Shown: positions 1 to 7,962, numbered from the stretch's first letter. The stretch: DNA of 64,000 nt from Pseudomonas sp. GV071 (GCF_003050835.1 NZ_QAOJ01000013.1:62001-126000), one strand, 5' to 3'. Program-made: numbers and translations. The notes: generated from the letters alone by a model not told the origin.

Positions 1-1239
1 CAAGACGATGCTGTACGCGCCTTAAAGGCCGGTCGGCTGATCATCACCAACATACGTGGCTTCACCCTGGAAAGGGTCCTGCAGGTGATGCCGGAGCTGC
101 CCGAATCGGTCGACATCATCAACCTCGACCTCGAGGTTCGGGCCGACATGGAAAAGATGCGTTCGTGGTTCCAATGGGCACCGCGGGGCGCGTTCATCAT
201 CTTCGACGAAACCCAGCTGGTGTTCCCCAAGGCGTGGCGGGAAAAGGACCTGGCTCAGTTCGATTTCCCTGGTGGGAGTGAAGCGGCGGCCGCTGCCGAT
301 CGGCCGATGGATTGGCTCGACGGCTGGACCCGTCACCGACACTGGAACTGGGACGTTGTTCTGACCACGCCGAACATCAGCTACATCCGCGACGACATCC
401 GCATGACCAGCGAGATGGCCTACAAGCATTCCAACCTCGCCGTGATCGGCATATCCGGCCGCTACAAGGAGGCCCAGCATGACGCCCAGCTCAACCGTGC
501 CCCCGCTGAAGGCACCATCATTGAATACAAGCGAATCAAGCCCGACACCTTCAAGCTCTACCAGTCCACCGCCACCGGGGTCTCCCAAGACACCACGGCC
601 GGGAAAAGCTTTTGGCGCCAACCTAAATTACTTTTTCTCCTGGCATTTATTGCCGCTGTTTTTGTCGCTGTATTTTCTCTTGGCGGCGTCGATTTCGGCC
701 CTGCTAACGCCCATAAAGAAACACCTGCTCCCGCCGCTGTTAAAGCTGCTCCGCCTGGTCCTGCGCCTGCTCAAAATATTGGTGACGTGGCTGCTGATGT
801 ACTGCCTGTTTCTTTGGGTGGCCGCCAAGCTGCTGCACCACCTGTTGAGCTAAACCACCCATTCGCACCACGTAGCTTTGTTATCCGGGCCATCCTCGAA
901 ACCAAGACCGAACCGCTCGGCTTGGTCGATGTGGTGGATGAAAGCGGGGCGGTGCTCAGGCAATCGCTCAAGGATCTGGCCAAGCTGGGGTATCAGGTCA
1001 GAGTCCGCTCACCGTGCCTGGTGGATATCTCGCACCCGCTGGGCTTCAAGGGCCAAGCCACGTGCCCTGGCATCGCGCCGCAGGTCAACCAACGTGGCCA
1101 GCGCGTCGAAATGGCGGGCATCAACGCTGCGCCGACCATCACCCAGCCAACCACTCAGAACACCCCGCCAGAGGCTCAAACGGGCACGCGTGTTGTGGGC
1201 ATCCCGTACACCCCTGCACCAAGAACATTGCTCGATTGA
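1..1239 (+). CDS. Zot-like filamentous phage assembly ATPase (5' truncated by window)
   Basis: This is the zonula occludens toxin-like (gene I / p1) ATPase of filamentous phages, an inner-membrane protein that drives virion assembly and extrusion. The frame is open from base 1, so the N-terminus with the Walker A loop lies upstream of the window. The visible part starts in the Zot P-loop domain (GRLIITNIRG), followed by a Walker B-like segment ending in FDE near visible residue 69. A single transmembrane helix lies at about visible residues 209-228. A proline/alanine-rich periplasmic tail of roughly 180 residues follows. The next gene begins about 120 bp downstream. Confidence in the family is high; the exact length is unknown. 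Confidence 0.85.
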   Translation, partial: QDDAVRALKAGRLIITNIRGFTLERVLQVMPELPESVDIINLDLEVRADMEKMRSWFQWAPRGAFIIFDETQLVFPKAWREKDLAQFDFPGGSEAAAAADRPMDWLDGWTRHRHWNWDVVLTTPNISYIRDDIRMTSEMAYKHSNLAVIGISGRYKEAQHDAQLNRAPAEGTIIEYKRIKPDTFKLYQSTATGVSQDTTAGKSFWRQPKLLFLLAFIAAVFVAVFSLGGVDFGPANAHKETPAPAAVKAAPPGPAPAQNIGDVAADVLPVSLGGRQAAAPPVELNHPFAPRSFVIRAILETKTEPLGLVDVVDESGAVLRQSLKDLAKLGYQVRVRSPCLVDISHPLGFKGQATCPGIAPQVNQRGQRVEMAGINAAPTITQPTTQNTPPEAQTGTRVVGIPYTPAPRTLLD

Positions 1240-1361
1240 GGGCTAGCCAGGCGGCGAGCGCGCGGCTCGGTACAGAGCAAGCGAGCCGCCAGGTGACGTC
1301 CCTGTAACACGTCATACAAAACGAACTGAACGACCAGACTAAACCAGAGTAATTGGAAAAA

Positions 1362-2645
1362 ATGGCCAAGATAAAAGACTTCACACGCATCAACTTGCTG
1401 ACCGGTTTGGTCGATTCGGCAAGCCGTCTTTTTGTCGACCCAGAGCAGATGGGTTTCGTGGATCTGGCAGACGTTCGCCTGCTCCGATGTGGTGTCGATA
1501 CCGTGCGCCAGTTGTACAAAGGCATGATCCGTCCGGAAATCATGGCCCTGTTTGAAACCCCTGGTGCCATTGTCGATTTCGCTGGTCACCGTTGGCATTC
1601 CGGCAGGGTAGGGAAGGACTCTGGTTACCAGTACAAGCTCCAGAATGCTGACCTCGGCATCATCCTATTGGTGAAGAACTTCAACGCCAAAATCGACAGC
1701 ATTGGCCCACACCTGAAAATCGAAGTCTCGCCCCACGCCATCGACAACTTGTCGCCTGCGCGCCTGCAAGCGCGGCTCGACTTCTACGCTGACGCTGTGC
1801 TCTCCCACTTGGAAATCAACCAATGCGCCGTGCACCTGGCGCTAGATCTACAGGGCTGGGTTCCACCGCAGGATCTGGTGGCACGCATGCACTGCCGGGC
1901 TCGTACCCATCGTGATATCTCGGGTATCAATGAACTGCACTGGCACATGAAATCCAGCGTCTACGGGCGTGGTGAAACCTCGATGTTTGGCTCGGCCAAC
2001 GGCGTGCAACTCTGCCTCTACAACAAAACCGAGCAAGCCCGAGCCACTGACAAACTGGACTACTGGGAAAGCGTGTGGCGTCGCCGTGACTCGTTCGATC
2101 ACGACGACCCCAACAACTACAACCCAGAGCAAGACGTCTGGCGCATCGAGCTGCGGTATCACCATTCCATCATCCAGCAGTTTGCGAGTGGATCTACTGA
2201 TCTGGCTACCGGCAACACTATCGACACCCGGTCGTTTGAGGCGTTTTCCTCCCATCTGGACGGCCTGTGGCGGTACGGCTTGGCCCAGTTCAAGCTGCTG
2301 GCCCGCCCGGGTTATTTCATGCCCATCTGGTCGCTTATTCGCGATGACGTGAAGGTCGAAATTGAGGCCGATTCGCTGCTCGACGAGACCGACTACAAAC
2401 GCTATTACAAGACCAGCAGAGGCTTTAGCGGTAAGAACGTGGAGCTTTTCCTGGGCAACTTCGTCAGCTTGCTGGCAAGGGAAAAGGTGGGCGCAAAAAA
2501 GGCGTTTGAGACGCTCACGCAATGGGATTGCTGGGCAGTCATCCGCGATCATTACGCCGCTAAGGACATGACTGAACACGACCTCTACAAGCACATCAAA
2601 GCCCTTCTTGAAGAGCGCAGTGTTCGGTGGGGAAGGGCTGTATGA
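1362..2645 (+). CDS. Filamentous phage rolling-circle replication initiation protein
   Basis: By position and size (427 aa) this corresponds to the replication initiator of Pf-type phages (PA0727-like), which nicks the replicative form and starts rolling-circle synthesis. The protein has a segment of the form RIELRYHHS followed by a long hydrophilic C-terminus, as in Rep_trans-type initiators. I cannot assign the catalytic tyrosine by eye. The open frame extends back to a TTG at 1353; the ATG at 1362 is preferred as a conventional start, although the ribosome-binding site is weak. The stop overlaps the integrase start as ATGA, implying translational coupling with the integrase. Confidence 0.75.
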   Translation: MAKIKDFTRINLLTGLVDSASRLFVDPEQMGFVDLADVRLLRCGVDTVRQLYKGMIRPEIMALFETPGAIVDFAGHRWHSGRVGKDSGYQYKLQNADLGIILLVKNFNAKIDSIGPHLKIEVSPHAIDNLSPARLQARLDFYADAVLSHLEINQCAVHLALDLQGWVPPQDLVARMHCRARTHRDISGINELHWHMKSSVYGRGETSMFGSANGVQLCLYNKTEQARATDKLDYWESVWRRRDSFDHDDPNNYNPEQDVWRIELRYHHSIIQQFASGSTDLATGNTIDTRSFEAFSSHLDGLWRYGLAQFKLLARPGYFMPIWSLIRDDVKVEIEADSLLDETDYKRYYKTSRGFSGKNVELFLGNFVSLLAREKVGAKKAFETLTQWDCWAVIRDHYAAKDMTEHDLYKHIKALLEERSVRWGRAV

Positions 2646-3640
2646 CGGTTCGCAAGGATGGCAAAACGTGGACCGCTGATTTCTATGAGGATGGTCGGTC
2701 CGGGCGTCGGGTCCGCAAGAAAGGGTTCGCTACGAAGTCTGCTGCGCAGCGGTATGAGGCCGACTACTTCAACACCCTGAACCAGACCGGACGGCCCCTG
2801 GATGATCGCCTTTTAGATCTGGTGCAGGTTTGGTATGACCTTCACGGGTGCTCGCTTAAAGACGAAAAAGCGCGACTTGCTCGTACTCAGGCTGTCGTCG
2901 AACGTTTGGGGAATCCTAGGGCTTCGCAGTTCGACTCGTTGGCCTGGGCCAGGTACAGGCAAGCCCGCCTCAAAGACGTTTCTCCGCACACGGTTAACCA
3001 TGAACAGCGCTACCTGTCGGCGGTGTTTTCCGAGCTAATTCGCCTTGGTGCATGGATTGGCACCAACCCACTAGCCAACATCCGGCAGATCAAGACCGAC
3101 CAAACGGAGCTGTCGTTTCTCACCCTGGAGCAAGTCGGCCAATTGCTGAGTGAGTGCCGCAAATCGACCAATAACCACACGTACCCGGTTGCCCTGATTT
3201 GCCTGGCTGCTGGCGCTCGCTGGGATGAGGCGGAAAGCCTGACACGCTCGGCCATCTACGGCGGGAAGGTGCATTTTCACCGCACCAAGAATGGTAAGTC
3301 TCGCTCGGTGCCGATCCCGCCAGAGGTTGAGGCGGAAGCGTTTAAGGTGGGGATGCCTGGGGGAGGGCGGTTGTTCATGTCCTGCCGTGCTGCCTTCCGT
3401 GGTGCCTATGAGCGCTGCGGCTTCAACACGCCAGGCCAGCTGACCCACATCCTGCGGCACACCTTCGCCAGCCATTACATGATGGGCGGCGGTGACATTC
3501 TCAGCCTTCAGCGGATCTTGGGGCATTCGTCGATCGCGATGACCATGCGCTATGCCCACTTGTCACCTGATCACCTTGAGTCGGCGCTAAGGTTTTCACC
3601 GTTGGCACAGTCAGGTTTTTCTAGAGCTTCCATTACCTGA
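2642..3640 (+). CDS. Tyrosine recombinase (phage integrase)
   Basis: This site-specific recombinase (332 aa) catalyses integration and excision at the tRNA-Met att site. The SAM-like core-binding region lies at about residues 55-145 and the catalytic domain at about 155-315. The full catalytic set is visible: R193, K216, H269, R272, H295 and nucleophile Y304. The ATG at 2642 overlaps the rep stop (ATGA) and has a GGGGAAGG ribosome-binding site 6 bp upstream, so it is preferred to an upstream in-frame GTG at 2627. The 3' 70 bp overlap the oppositely directed gene at 3571-4200. The nearest att copy begins about 670 bp downstream. Confidence 0.92.
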   Translation: MTVRKDGKTWTADFYEDGRSGRRVRKKGFATKSAAQRYEADYFNTLNQTGRPLDDRLLDLVQVWYDLHGCSLKDEKARLARTQAVVERLGNPRASQFDSLAWARYRQARLKDVSPHTVNHEQRYLSAVFSELIRLGAWIGTNPLANIRQIKTDQTELSFLTLEQVGQLLSECRKSTNNHTYPVALICLAAGARWDEAESLTRSAIYGGKVHFHRTKNGKSRSVPIPPEVEAEAFKVGMPGGGRLFMSCRAAFRGAYERCGFNTPGQLTHILRHTFASHYMMGGGDILSLQRILGHSSIAMTMRYAHLSPDHLESALRFSPLAQSGFSRASIT

Positions 3641-4200
3641 TTGAATAATTCCTGGCCTTCTGCTGAGGCGAAGTACTCAGCAAGCCGCCGTCTACTTTTG
3701 TCGATTCTGTCTGCGATTGCTTCGATATGCAGCACTGACCTTTTGGCCTCAGCATTTAGGCTATCAAGGAAAGTTTTCGCCGCTAAACAGTCGTCTTCGC
3801 TTTGAAGCTTATAGTGGTCACGGAAATGATGGATCAGTAGATTTCTCTTTGCGACCAAGTCTGTAAGGTCGTTCTTTATCTGCTCGACTTCACTTGCGTC
3901 GGCTCCGACGCTGAAACGAGTGGTAAATCTCATGGTAGTGGCTGGCGTTAGTGGTCGTTCCTGCTTGGCCTCGTGTTCATAGGCCTTGTCCACCAACTGA
4001 CCGACAAGGCCGCCCAACGTCATTTTAGAAAACTTTTCTGTCTGCTCTTCGATGGTGGGGCCATCGCTCGAGAACTCAAAATGAGGCAATACGCGCTTGA
4101 GCCTTCGCTCGTAGAGCTGAAGGTTAAGCATGCATTTCCCGATCAGAACGAAAACATCGTTTCGAACTTGATCAAGGGCGCTGTTTGTTTGCTCGATCAT
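3571..4200 (-). CDS. HEPN-like protein with Rx4H motif, prophage cargo (possible toxin/defence RNase)
   Basis: This is a mostly helical 209-aa protein of unknown function. Around residues 116-126 it has the segment LVAKRNLLIHH, i.e. R119-N120-x3-H124, which fits the R-polar-x-H (Rx4-6H) motif of HEPN RNases found in toxins and abortive-infection systems. No antitoxin or nucleotidyltransferase partner is adjacent, so a single-gene system or a non-catalytic HEPN-fold protein is possible. It is convergent with the integrase, overlapping its last 70 bp, and lies directly against the att site, the usual cargo slot of Pf prophages. The DNA looks more AT-rich than the core genome. The function is inferred from one motif and context only. 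Confidence 0.55.
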   Translation of the reverse strand: MIEQTNSALDQVRNDVFVLIGKCMLNLQLYERRLKRVLPHFEFSSDGPTIEEQTEKFSKMTLGGLVGQLVDKAYEHEAKQERPLTPATTMRFTTRFSVGADASEVEQIKNDLTDLVAKRNLLIHHFRDHYKLQSEDDCLAAKTFLDSLNAEAKRSVLHIEAIADRIDKSRRRLAEYFASAEGQELFNQVMEALEKPDCANGENLSADSR

Positions 4201-4273
4201 CCGTTATCCAGCCAGTTGGTATTTGCGGGAAGTCTAAACGGGGATTCGATGGAATTCGAGGGAGGGGAGAAGG

Positions 4274-4302
4274 CGTAGACAGTCTGTAGTCTGTTTGTAG
4301 TC
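4274..4302 (+). repeat. Three 11-bp iterons next to the left att copy
   Basis: The heptamers CGTAGAC (4274), TGTAGTC (4285) and TGTAGTC (4296) repeat with an exact 11-bp period and end 3 bp before the att repeat. The same arrangement precedes the second att copy. The spacing of about one helical turn suggests arm-type integrase or excisionase binding sites. Confidence 0.6.
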
Positions 4303-4305
4303 TGG

Positions 4306-4397
4306 ACCCAGAAACAACAAAGGCCTACCCGAAGGTAAGCCTTTGTTTTGTTTGGTGGCTACACAGGGACTTGAACCCCGGACCCCAGCATTATGAA
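4306..4397. repeat. att site copy 1 (92-bp direct repeat with 4885-4976)
   Basis: These 92 bp are identical to 4885-4976, offset by 579 bp. The repeat contains the tRNA-Met 3' half, from the anticodon loop through CCA, plus the tRNA's rho-independent terminator (4319-4344 in this copy). Identity ends at the anticodon loop, the usual crossover point of tyrosine recombinases using tRNA genes. It is the junction between the filamentous prophage and the small element to its right. Confidence 0.88.
4353..4397 (-). pseudogene. tRNA-Met 3'-half fragment in att copy 1
   Basis: This is the 45-nt 3' part of tRNA-Met (anticodon loop, variable loop, T arm, acceptor 3' strand, CCA) without the 5' half. 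It is a by-product of integration and has no promoter or D arm, so it is not a functional tRNA. Confidence 0.85.
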
Positions 4398-4484
4398 AAA
4401 GCGCCGCTTCCCCTTGTGGGATGTGGAGGCGAGGTAATCAGCAGCGCGCCCAGGAAATGCGCGTGACCATTAGGAGGATGAGTT

Positions 4485-4790
4485 GTGAGCGAAATTTATA
4501 CAATTGACCCGCCGTTGAGCGAGGCTCAGGAGTTAGCGGTAAGTAAGCTTTCTTCGTCAGATGTAAACGAAATTGATAATGGGCTTTTAGAAAACGTTAT
4601 AGAAAGCTGGCGCAAGAATGCAATGGTTGTGGGGCTAACCATGATCAAGACACAAGGCCGATTCAATGACATTCCAGATGTCTACTACTCGCAGCGACTG
4701 GTAAGTCTTTTTGAGCAAGGACGGATTGAGGCGCAAGGGGACTTGCTGAAAATTGGGCGCGGTGAGGTAAGGCGTTTACCGCGTACCTGA
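4485..4790 (+). CDS. DUF3658-like small protein
   Basis: This is a 101-aa protein starting with GTG, with a strong AGGAGG ribosome-binding site at 4472-4477. The second half has the pattern W-R-K-x6-VG-x2-M, then D(I/V)P-D-x-YY-x-QRL-x4-E-x-G-x-IEA-x-GD-L, which resembles the C-terminal helical domain of DUF3658 proteins. The usual N-terminal DUF1835 partner domain is absent. No biochemical role is known to me. It is the only gene in the segment bounded by the two att repeats and is therefore the sole cargo of that unit. The assignment is from pattern memory and should be confirmed by a profile search. Confidence 0.6.
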   Translation: MSEIYTIDPPLSEAQELAVSKLSSSDVNEIDNGLLENVIESWRKNAMVVGLTMIKTQGRFNDIPDVYYSQRLVSLFEQGRIEAQGDLLKIGRGEVRRLPRT

Positions 4791-4852
4791 TCCTGACGAG
4801 GTTTGCTCGGAGGCTGTGCGGTCGCAGGTGTCGCGAAGCTGCTAGCTTCCGC

Positions 4853-4881
4853 TGTAGACAAGCTGTAGTCACTTTGTAGTC
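4853..4881 (+). repeat. Three 11-bp iterons next to the right att copy
   Basis: TGTAGAC (4853), TGTAGTC (4864) and TGTAGTC (4875) have the same 11-bp period and the same 3-bp distance to the att repeat as the set at 4274-4302. The intervening bases differ between the two sets, so the heptamers look selectively conserved. Confidence 0.6.
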
Positions 4882-4884
4882 ACT

Positions 4885-4976
4885 ACCCAGAAACAACAAA
4901 GGCCTACCCGAAGGTAAGCCTTTGTTTTGTTTGGTGGCTACACAGGGACTTGAACCCCGGACCCCAGCATTATGAA
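4885..4976. repeat. att site copy 2, overlapping the intact tRNA-Met gene
   Basis: This is the second copy of the 92-bp repeat. Here it continues into the 5' half of the complete tRNA-Met gene, so this is the chromosomal junction that preserves a working tRNA and its terminator. Confidence 0.88.
4898..4923 (-). terminator. Rho-independent terminator of tRNA-Met (inside att)
   Basis: Read on the minus strand, an 11-bp stem with one mismatch closes a cUUCGg tetraloop and is followed by a T-rich tract, just downstream of the tRNA CCA end. An identical copy lies at 4319-4344 in att copy 1. Confidence 0.85.
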
Positions 4977-5008
4977 TGCTATGCTCTAACCAACTGAGCT
5001 ATGTAGCC
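4932..5008 (-). tRNA. tRNA-Met (CAT), elongator
   Basis: The 77-nt cloverleaf begins GGCTACATAG and ends with encoded CCA. The anticodon loop is TTCATAA, giving anticodon CAT. The acceptor pairs GGCTACA with TGTAGCC. It resembles E. coli elongator tRNA-Met rather than the initiator. It is the integration target of the elements to its left. Confidence 0.95.
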
Positions 5009-5019
5009 AAGTGGCGCGC

Positions 5020-5048
5020 ATTATTCTTGGCTCGGGCTTGGCTGTCAA
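5020..5048 (-). promoter_or_regulatory. Sigma-70 promoter of tRNA-Met
   Basis: On the minus strand a perfect TTGACA (5043-5048) is followed after 17 bp by AATAAT (5020-5025), ending 11 bp before the tRNA 5' end. Confidence 0.8.
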
Positions 5049-5094
5049 GCTTAAATTCCTTCCTTTTTTCACGCACGATCAAGCGCTTAGGTAT

Positions 5095-7962
5095 TTAGTG
5101 GGTGTCGCTCTGGGCGACGCCGTTGGGCTGCATGAGCGGGTTTTGGGTGAGTTGCTCAAGGGCCAGGGGTTTGGCGAAGAAGTAGCCTTGTGCTTGGCCG
5201 GCGCCGATCTCGCGCAGCAGTTGCAGGGTGGCTTCGTCTTCGACGCCTTCGGCCACTACCGACAGTCCCAATGATTCGGCCATGCGCACGATGGCGCGCA
5301 CGATGGCGCGGCTGCGTGAGCTGGTGGTGAGTTCGAAGATGAAGGATTTGTCGATCTTCAGGCCACTGAATTGGTACTGGTGCACGTAGCTCAGGGATGA
5401 AAAGCCGGAGCCGAAGTCGTCGAGTACCACGCTCATCCCTTGGTCGGAGAGCTGCTGCATGGTCCGTTGCGCTTGTGCGGGTTCGGCCACCAGGGCGCCT
5501 TCGGTGAGTTCCAGGCAGATGCGCGCCGGGGCGATCTGGTGGCGGGCCAGCAGGGCCAGGACTTCTTCGGCGAATTCCGGGCGGGTGATGCTGTAGCTGG
5601 AGCAGTTGACGTGCACCGGTGGCCAGTTGGCGTGTTCGGGCTGGGCGAGTATTTCCGCGACGCCGTTGAGCATGTACAGGTCGAGCCGGCCGATCAGGCG
5701 CAGGCCTTCCAGGGCCGGCAGGAAGTAGCCGGGGGCGAGCACGCTGCCGTCTGGTTGGTGCCAGCGAATCAATGCTTCCAGGGCCACCAGTTCGCCGCTC
5801 CGTACGTTGACGATGGGCTGGAAGTAGGGAATCAGTTCGTCGCTGCGCTTCAGGGCGTTGCGCAGGGCGCCTTCGCGTTCCATCTGGTCGGAGACTTCGC
5901 GGCGCAGTTCCTGGTTGAACACGGCAAAGCTGTCGCGGCCGGCGTTTTTTACCCGGTACATGGCAGTGTCGGCGTCGCGCAGCAGGTCGGCGGGTTCCTG
6001 GTGGAACTGTTGGTCGGCGCTGACGATGCCGATGCTGCATGACGAAAACAGGGTGTGGCCGTCGATGGCGAAGGGCACATCGAATTCGGTGAGGATGCGT
6101 TCGGCAATGCCGATGGCCACTTCCAGCGGGGCGCCGGGGGCGAGCACGGCGAATTCGTCACCGCCCAGGCGCGCCAGCAGGTCGCTGCCGCGCAGGCAGG
6201 CGCGCAGGCGGGCGGCGGCTTCGGTGAGCAGCAGGTCGCCGAAGTGGTGGCCGAGGCTGTCGTTGATCAGTTTGAAACGGTCGAGGTCGATGAACATCAC
6301 CACCAGTTGCTTGCCGTGGTCGTGGAAGTCGTTCCAGGCCAGGTTCAGGCGGTGTTGCAGGTGGCTGCGGTTGGGCAGGCCGGTCAGCGCGTCGTGGGTG
6401 TTCTCGTGCTGCAGTTTGGCGTTGGCGTAGTCCAGTTCGCGGGTGCGGCTTTGCACCCTTTCTTCAAGCTGCAGGTTGGCGGCCTGCACCGCTTCGGCGG
6501 CGTTGCGGCGGGAGAAGGCGGTGTCGATGTGCCGTGATACGAAGGTCAGCAAGTCCTGGTCGCGCAGGCTGTAGCGCACGTTGGGTTCGTAGCTTTGTAC
6601 TACCAGCACGCCGCGCACGTCGTTGTCGGCGAACAGTGGAATGCCCAGCCAGGATTGCGAGCGCACCGGTTCTTTGGTCCGTTCGATCTCGCCGATGTCC
6701 ATCAGTCGCGAAGCTTCGTCGTAGTCGATCAGGCAGGGGCGGCGCTGGCGAATCACGTATTCGGTCAGGCCTCGGCGGCCGCGGCGCGAGGGCGGTGGGT
6801 CGCTGCGTTGTTCGTCGACGAAGTAGGGGAAACTCACTTCGTCGGTCTGCCGGTCGAACTGGGCGATATAGAAGTTGAGGGCGAACAGCAGCTCGCCGAC
6901 GATGCTGTGCAGGCCGCGGAACAGGTCGACCATTTCCCCCGGCTGGCTGGACAGTTCGGTGATCTGGAACAGGGCGCTTTGCAGGTGTTCGGCGCGTTCG
7001 CGGTCGGCCACTTCCTGGCGCAGGGTGTGGTTCAGTTCGGACAGTTGCAGGGTACGGCGCGACACCGTTTCTTCAAGGTCGGCGCGGTGCAGGATACGGT
7101 CCAGCGCCATGGCCACGTGGCGCACCACCACCAGAAACAGGGCGCGGTCTTCGGAGCTGTAGACCCGCGACTTTTCGTACACCTGCATGGCGAGCATGCC
7201 GAAGACTTCGTCGGAGGCGTTCTTCAGCGGCGCCCCCATCCAGAATTCCGGTTTGTGCCCCACGCAGAAAAACCGCCCCGCGGCTTCGGCGGCATAAATG
7301 CCTGCTGCGTCGATCAGCAGTGGTTGGCCGCTGGTGAGCACCATGCCGGTAAGGGACAGGTGGTCCGGGTTCAGGTACTCGTAGGTCTCGGCTTCCAGCG
7401 CCTCGGTGTCGATGATGTCGACGTAGTAGGGGTAGGTGATCTTGCGGGTGTCGCAGTCGTACAGCGCCAGGTAGAAGTTTTCCGCGTCGATCAGGCTGGC
7501 CAGTTGCTGGTGCACGCCCATTAGAAATTCGGAGCGCTCGCGGGTGGAGGTGGCCAAGTAGGTGATTTCGTACAGCACCCGTTGGGTCAGTTGCGCCCGC
7601 GCCAGGGTTACGGCCTGGGTGTGCAGGGCCAACTGTTGGGCCAGTTCGCCCAGAGCACGGTTGTCGTCGTCGCTGCAGTGCTGGGGAGCGAGGAGCCAAC
7701 CCAGAACGTGCTCACCGCTGCCAGTGGCCCAGCGTTTCAACTGGCGGCTCTGGCAGAGGCGGTCGAGTTGCTCTGCCGCCATATGGGCTGGCCATTCGGC
7801 GTTGGCTTCGCCCTGGCCGCTGAGGTGCAAGTGATCGTTCACCCGGTACCAGGCCCACTCATGCGTCTGCGGCCATTGGCTGGCCGCCTCGAGCAGGGTG
7901 TCGATGGCGTTGGCAAACGCCGCCGCGTGCGGCGAGCCGTGGGGCAGGGTGGACGAATTCAT
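5095..7962 (-). CDS. GAF-GAF-GGDEF-EAL cyclic-di-GMP signalling protein
   Basis: This is a 955-aa soluble protein with two GAF-like sensory domains (roughly residues 130-285 and 335-490), each followed by coiled coil. A diguanylate cyclase domain with an intact GGDEF motif lies at roughly 520-690 and a C-terminal EAL phosphodiesterase domain at about 700-950. The EAL motif, the E of ELTE, the DD of LDDFGSG, the K of KIDK and the E of AEGVE are all present, so both catalytic domains could be active. The ATG at 7962 has a TGGAG ribosome-binding site. The open frame runs back to 8370 but the extra 136 residues look non-coding. No transmembrane segment is seen. The ligands of the GAF domains are unknown. 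Confidence 0.92.
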   Translation of the reverse strand: MNSSTLPHGSPHAAAFANAIDTLLEAASQWPQTHEWAWYRVNDHLHLSGQGEANAEWPAHMAAEQLDRLCQSRQLKRWATGSGEHVLGWLLAPQHCSDDDNRALGELAQQLALHTQAVTLARAQLTQRVLYEITYLATSTRERSEFLMGVHQQLASLIDAENFYLALYDCDTRKITYPYYVDIIDTEALEAETYEYLNPDHLSLTGMVLTSGQPLLIDAAGIYAAEAAGRFFCVGHKPEFWMGAPLKNASDEVFGMLAMQVYEKSRVYSSEDRALFLVVVRHVAMALDRILHRADLEETVSRRTLQLSELNHTLRQEVADRERAEHLQSALFQITELSSQPGEMVDLFRGLHSIVGELLFALNFYIAQFDRQTDEVSFPYFVDEQRSDPPPSRRGRRGLTEYVIRQRRPCLIDYDEASRLMDIGEIERTKEPVRSQSWLGIPLFADNDVRGVLVVQSYEPNVRYSLRDQDLLTFVSRHIDTAFSRRNAAEAVQAANLQLEERVQSRTRELDYANAKLQHENTHDALTGLPNRSHLQHRLNLAWNDFHDHGKQLVVMFIDLDRFKLINDSLGHHFGDLLLTEAAARLRACLRGSDLLARLGGDEFAVLAPGAPLEVAIGIAERILTEFDVPFAIDGHTLFSSCSIGIVSADQQFHQEPADLLRDADTAMYRVKNAGRDSFAVFNQELRREVSDQMEREGALRNALKRSDELIPYFQPIVNVRSGELVALEALIRWHQPDGSVLAPGYFLPALEGLRLIGRLDLYMLNGVAEILAQPEHANWPPVHVNCSSYSITRPEFAEEVLALLARHQIAPARICLELTEGALVAEPAQAQRTMQQLSDQGMSVVLDDFGSGFSSLSYVHQYQFSGLKIDKSFIFELTTSSRSRAIVRAIVRMAESLGLSVVAEGVEDEATLQLLREIGAGQAQGYFFAKPLALEQLTQNPLMQPNGVAQSDTH

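Larger units (their letters stand above)
1..4397 (+). mobile_element. Right part of a Pf-type filamentous prophage
   Basis: The gene order Zot-like ATPase, replication initiator, tyrosine recombinase is that of the integrase end of Pseudomonas Pf prophages (from memory, PA0726-PA0728 of Pf4). The element runs off the left edge, so coat, adsorption and repressor genes are not visible. Its right boundary is the 92-bp att repeat at 4306-4397, which carries the 3' half of tRNA-Met. The convergent gene at 3571-4200 lies between integrase and att, the usual place for cargo. I see no frameshift in the visible genes, so the element may be functional, but half of it is outside the window. Confidence 0.8.
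4398..4884 (+). mobile_element. Mini integrative element between tandem att sites
   Basis: The 487 bp between the two 92-bp att repeats contain one gene (4485-4790) and, at the right end, the same three 11-bp iterons that precede the first att copy. Flanking att sites plus arm-like iterons are what is expected of a second element integrated in tandem at the same tRNA. There is no integrase, so it is either the remnant of a larger prophage or a minimal unit mobilised in trans by the integrase at 2642-3640. This is inference from repeat structure; only comparison with other genomes can decide. Confidence 0.55.

Noticed and set aside
479..853. 124-codon plus-strand frame inside the Zot-like gene
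   Set aside because: It has a hydrophobic stretch but is in another frame of the Zot transmembrane region. The Zot frame is continuous and motif-bearing.
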